From CAIKXD01 sp035439485 (GTDB lineage: Bacteria; Bacteroidota; Bacteroidia; UBA4408), in NCBI GenBank assembly GCA_035439485.1, contig DAORKI010000012.1:1-53257 (forward strand): a stretch of DNA of 53,257 nucleotides, given 5' to 3'. The translations under genes and the position numbers were made by a program. Shown here piece by piece: positions 53,206 to 53,257 of the stretch. Positions within the stretch are counted from its first letter, which is position 1. Each line of letters starts with the position of its first letter. The notes beneath the pieces were generated by a model. That model had not been told where the DNA came from and did no database searches. It saw nothing but the letters and a program-made list of their open reading frames with translations.

Positions 53206-53257
53206 TTAGTCGTCCCTCAAAAAGTCCAATTCCTATAGGCCTATTGGATTTACTAAA
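53206..53257. mobile_element. Left-hand end of a truncated insertion sequence (inferred)
   Basis: Bases 53206-53226 are the exact reverse complement of 35-55. The 31 bases beyond the repeat differ from the first 34 of the window, as expected if the two sites are opposite ends of the same element type. No transposase sequence is included. Confidence 0.5.

Overview
The window is AT-rich, densely coded DNA from a member of the Bacteroidota. Several signs agree on this. Three secreted proteins end in type IX secretion (T9SS) sorting domains. There is a truB-uppP-DUF3098-ftsX cluster, a bactofilin next to an AtpZ-like protein, a fused CzcA-TolC exporter, a BtuG-like B12 lipoprotein and TAnnTTTG promoter boxes, and Shine-Dalgarno sites are mostly weak. 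Nothing in it fixes the genus. The two ends carry inverted copies of the same 21-bp sequence with different sequence outside it. The stretch therefore looks like the unique DNA between two copies of one insertion sequence, probably a whole assembly contig.

Layout. 0.1-2.8 kb (minus): tRNA modification, undecaprenyl-PP recycling and FtsX. 3.2-6.1 kb (plus): leuS with a repeat-derived insert. 6.2-8.8 kb (minus): methyltransferase, 2OG-Fe(II) oxygenase, two small ATP-synthase-accessory-like membrane proteins and a bactofilin. 8.9-14.8 kb (minus): a secreted propeller-like protein, a GH3-family enzyme, a GNAT/FemAB-like enzyme, a methyltransferase and a PhoR/PhoB-like two-component system. 15.1-17.6 kb: two secreted proteins. 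17.6-20.4 kb (minus): cytochrome oxidase subunits III and IV with a Sco-fold protein that has lost its copper ligands, DUF420 and a CxxC membrane protein. 20.5-24.4 kb (minus): a large T9SS cargo, a lipoprotein, a YkgJ-type cysteine-cluster protein and an unlisted 33-residue membrane peptide. 24.6-27.6 kb (plus): GH25 lysozyme, a dihydrolipoamide-dehydrogenase-like flavoprotein without the redox disulfide, and rsmI. 27.6-30.0 kb (minus): a small CPxxC-tailed protein, a multi-pass membrane protein, a HisKA_3 kinase and a LuxR-type regulator.

30.0-34.6 kb is the least familiar part. A long non-coding stretch with two identical CCCGTA-aaaa-TACGGG hairpins is followed by four plus-strand genes that I cannot place: a small cytosolic protein, a secreted protein, a 572-residue protein with a possible TULIP/P47-like N-terminus, and a four-helix membrane protein. 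A near-identical 19-bp motif precedes two of them. This is my best candidate for an undescribed system.

35.0-37.5 kb (plus): DinB-like protein, sensor kinase and single-domain response regulator. 38.3-41.8 kb (plus): a cobalamin riboswitch controlling a BtuB-like receptor, a thiamine-binding-family protein and a BtuG-like lipoprotein, which form a vitamin B12 uptake operon. 41.8-47.9 kb (plus): a His-rich small protein, a CzcA-TolC fusion and a CzcB-like adaptor, which form a divalent metal exporter. 48.0-49.5 kb: glycyl-tRNA synthetase. 49.7-53.2 kb: T9SS cargo, a Crp/Fnr-type regulator with an 11-bp inverted repeat at its promoter, and a PorV-like barrel. No tRNA, rRNA or CRISPR array was seen.
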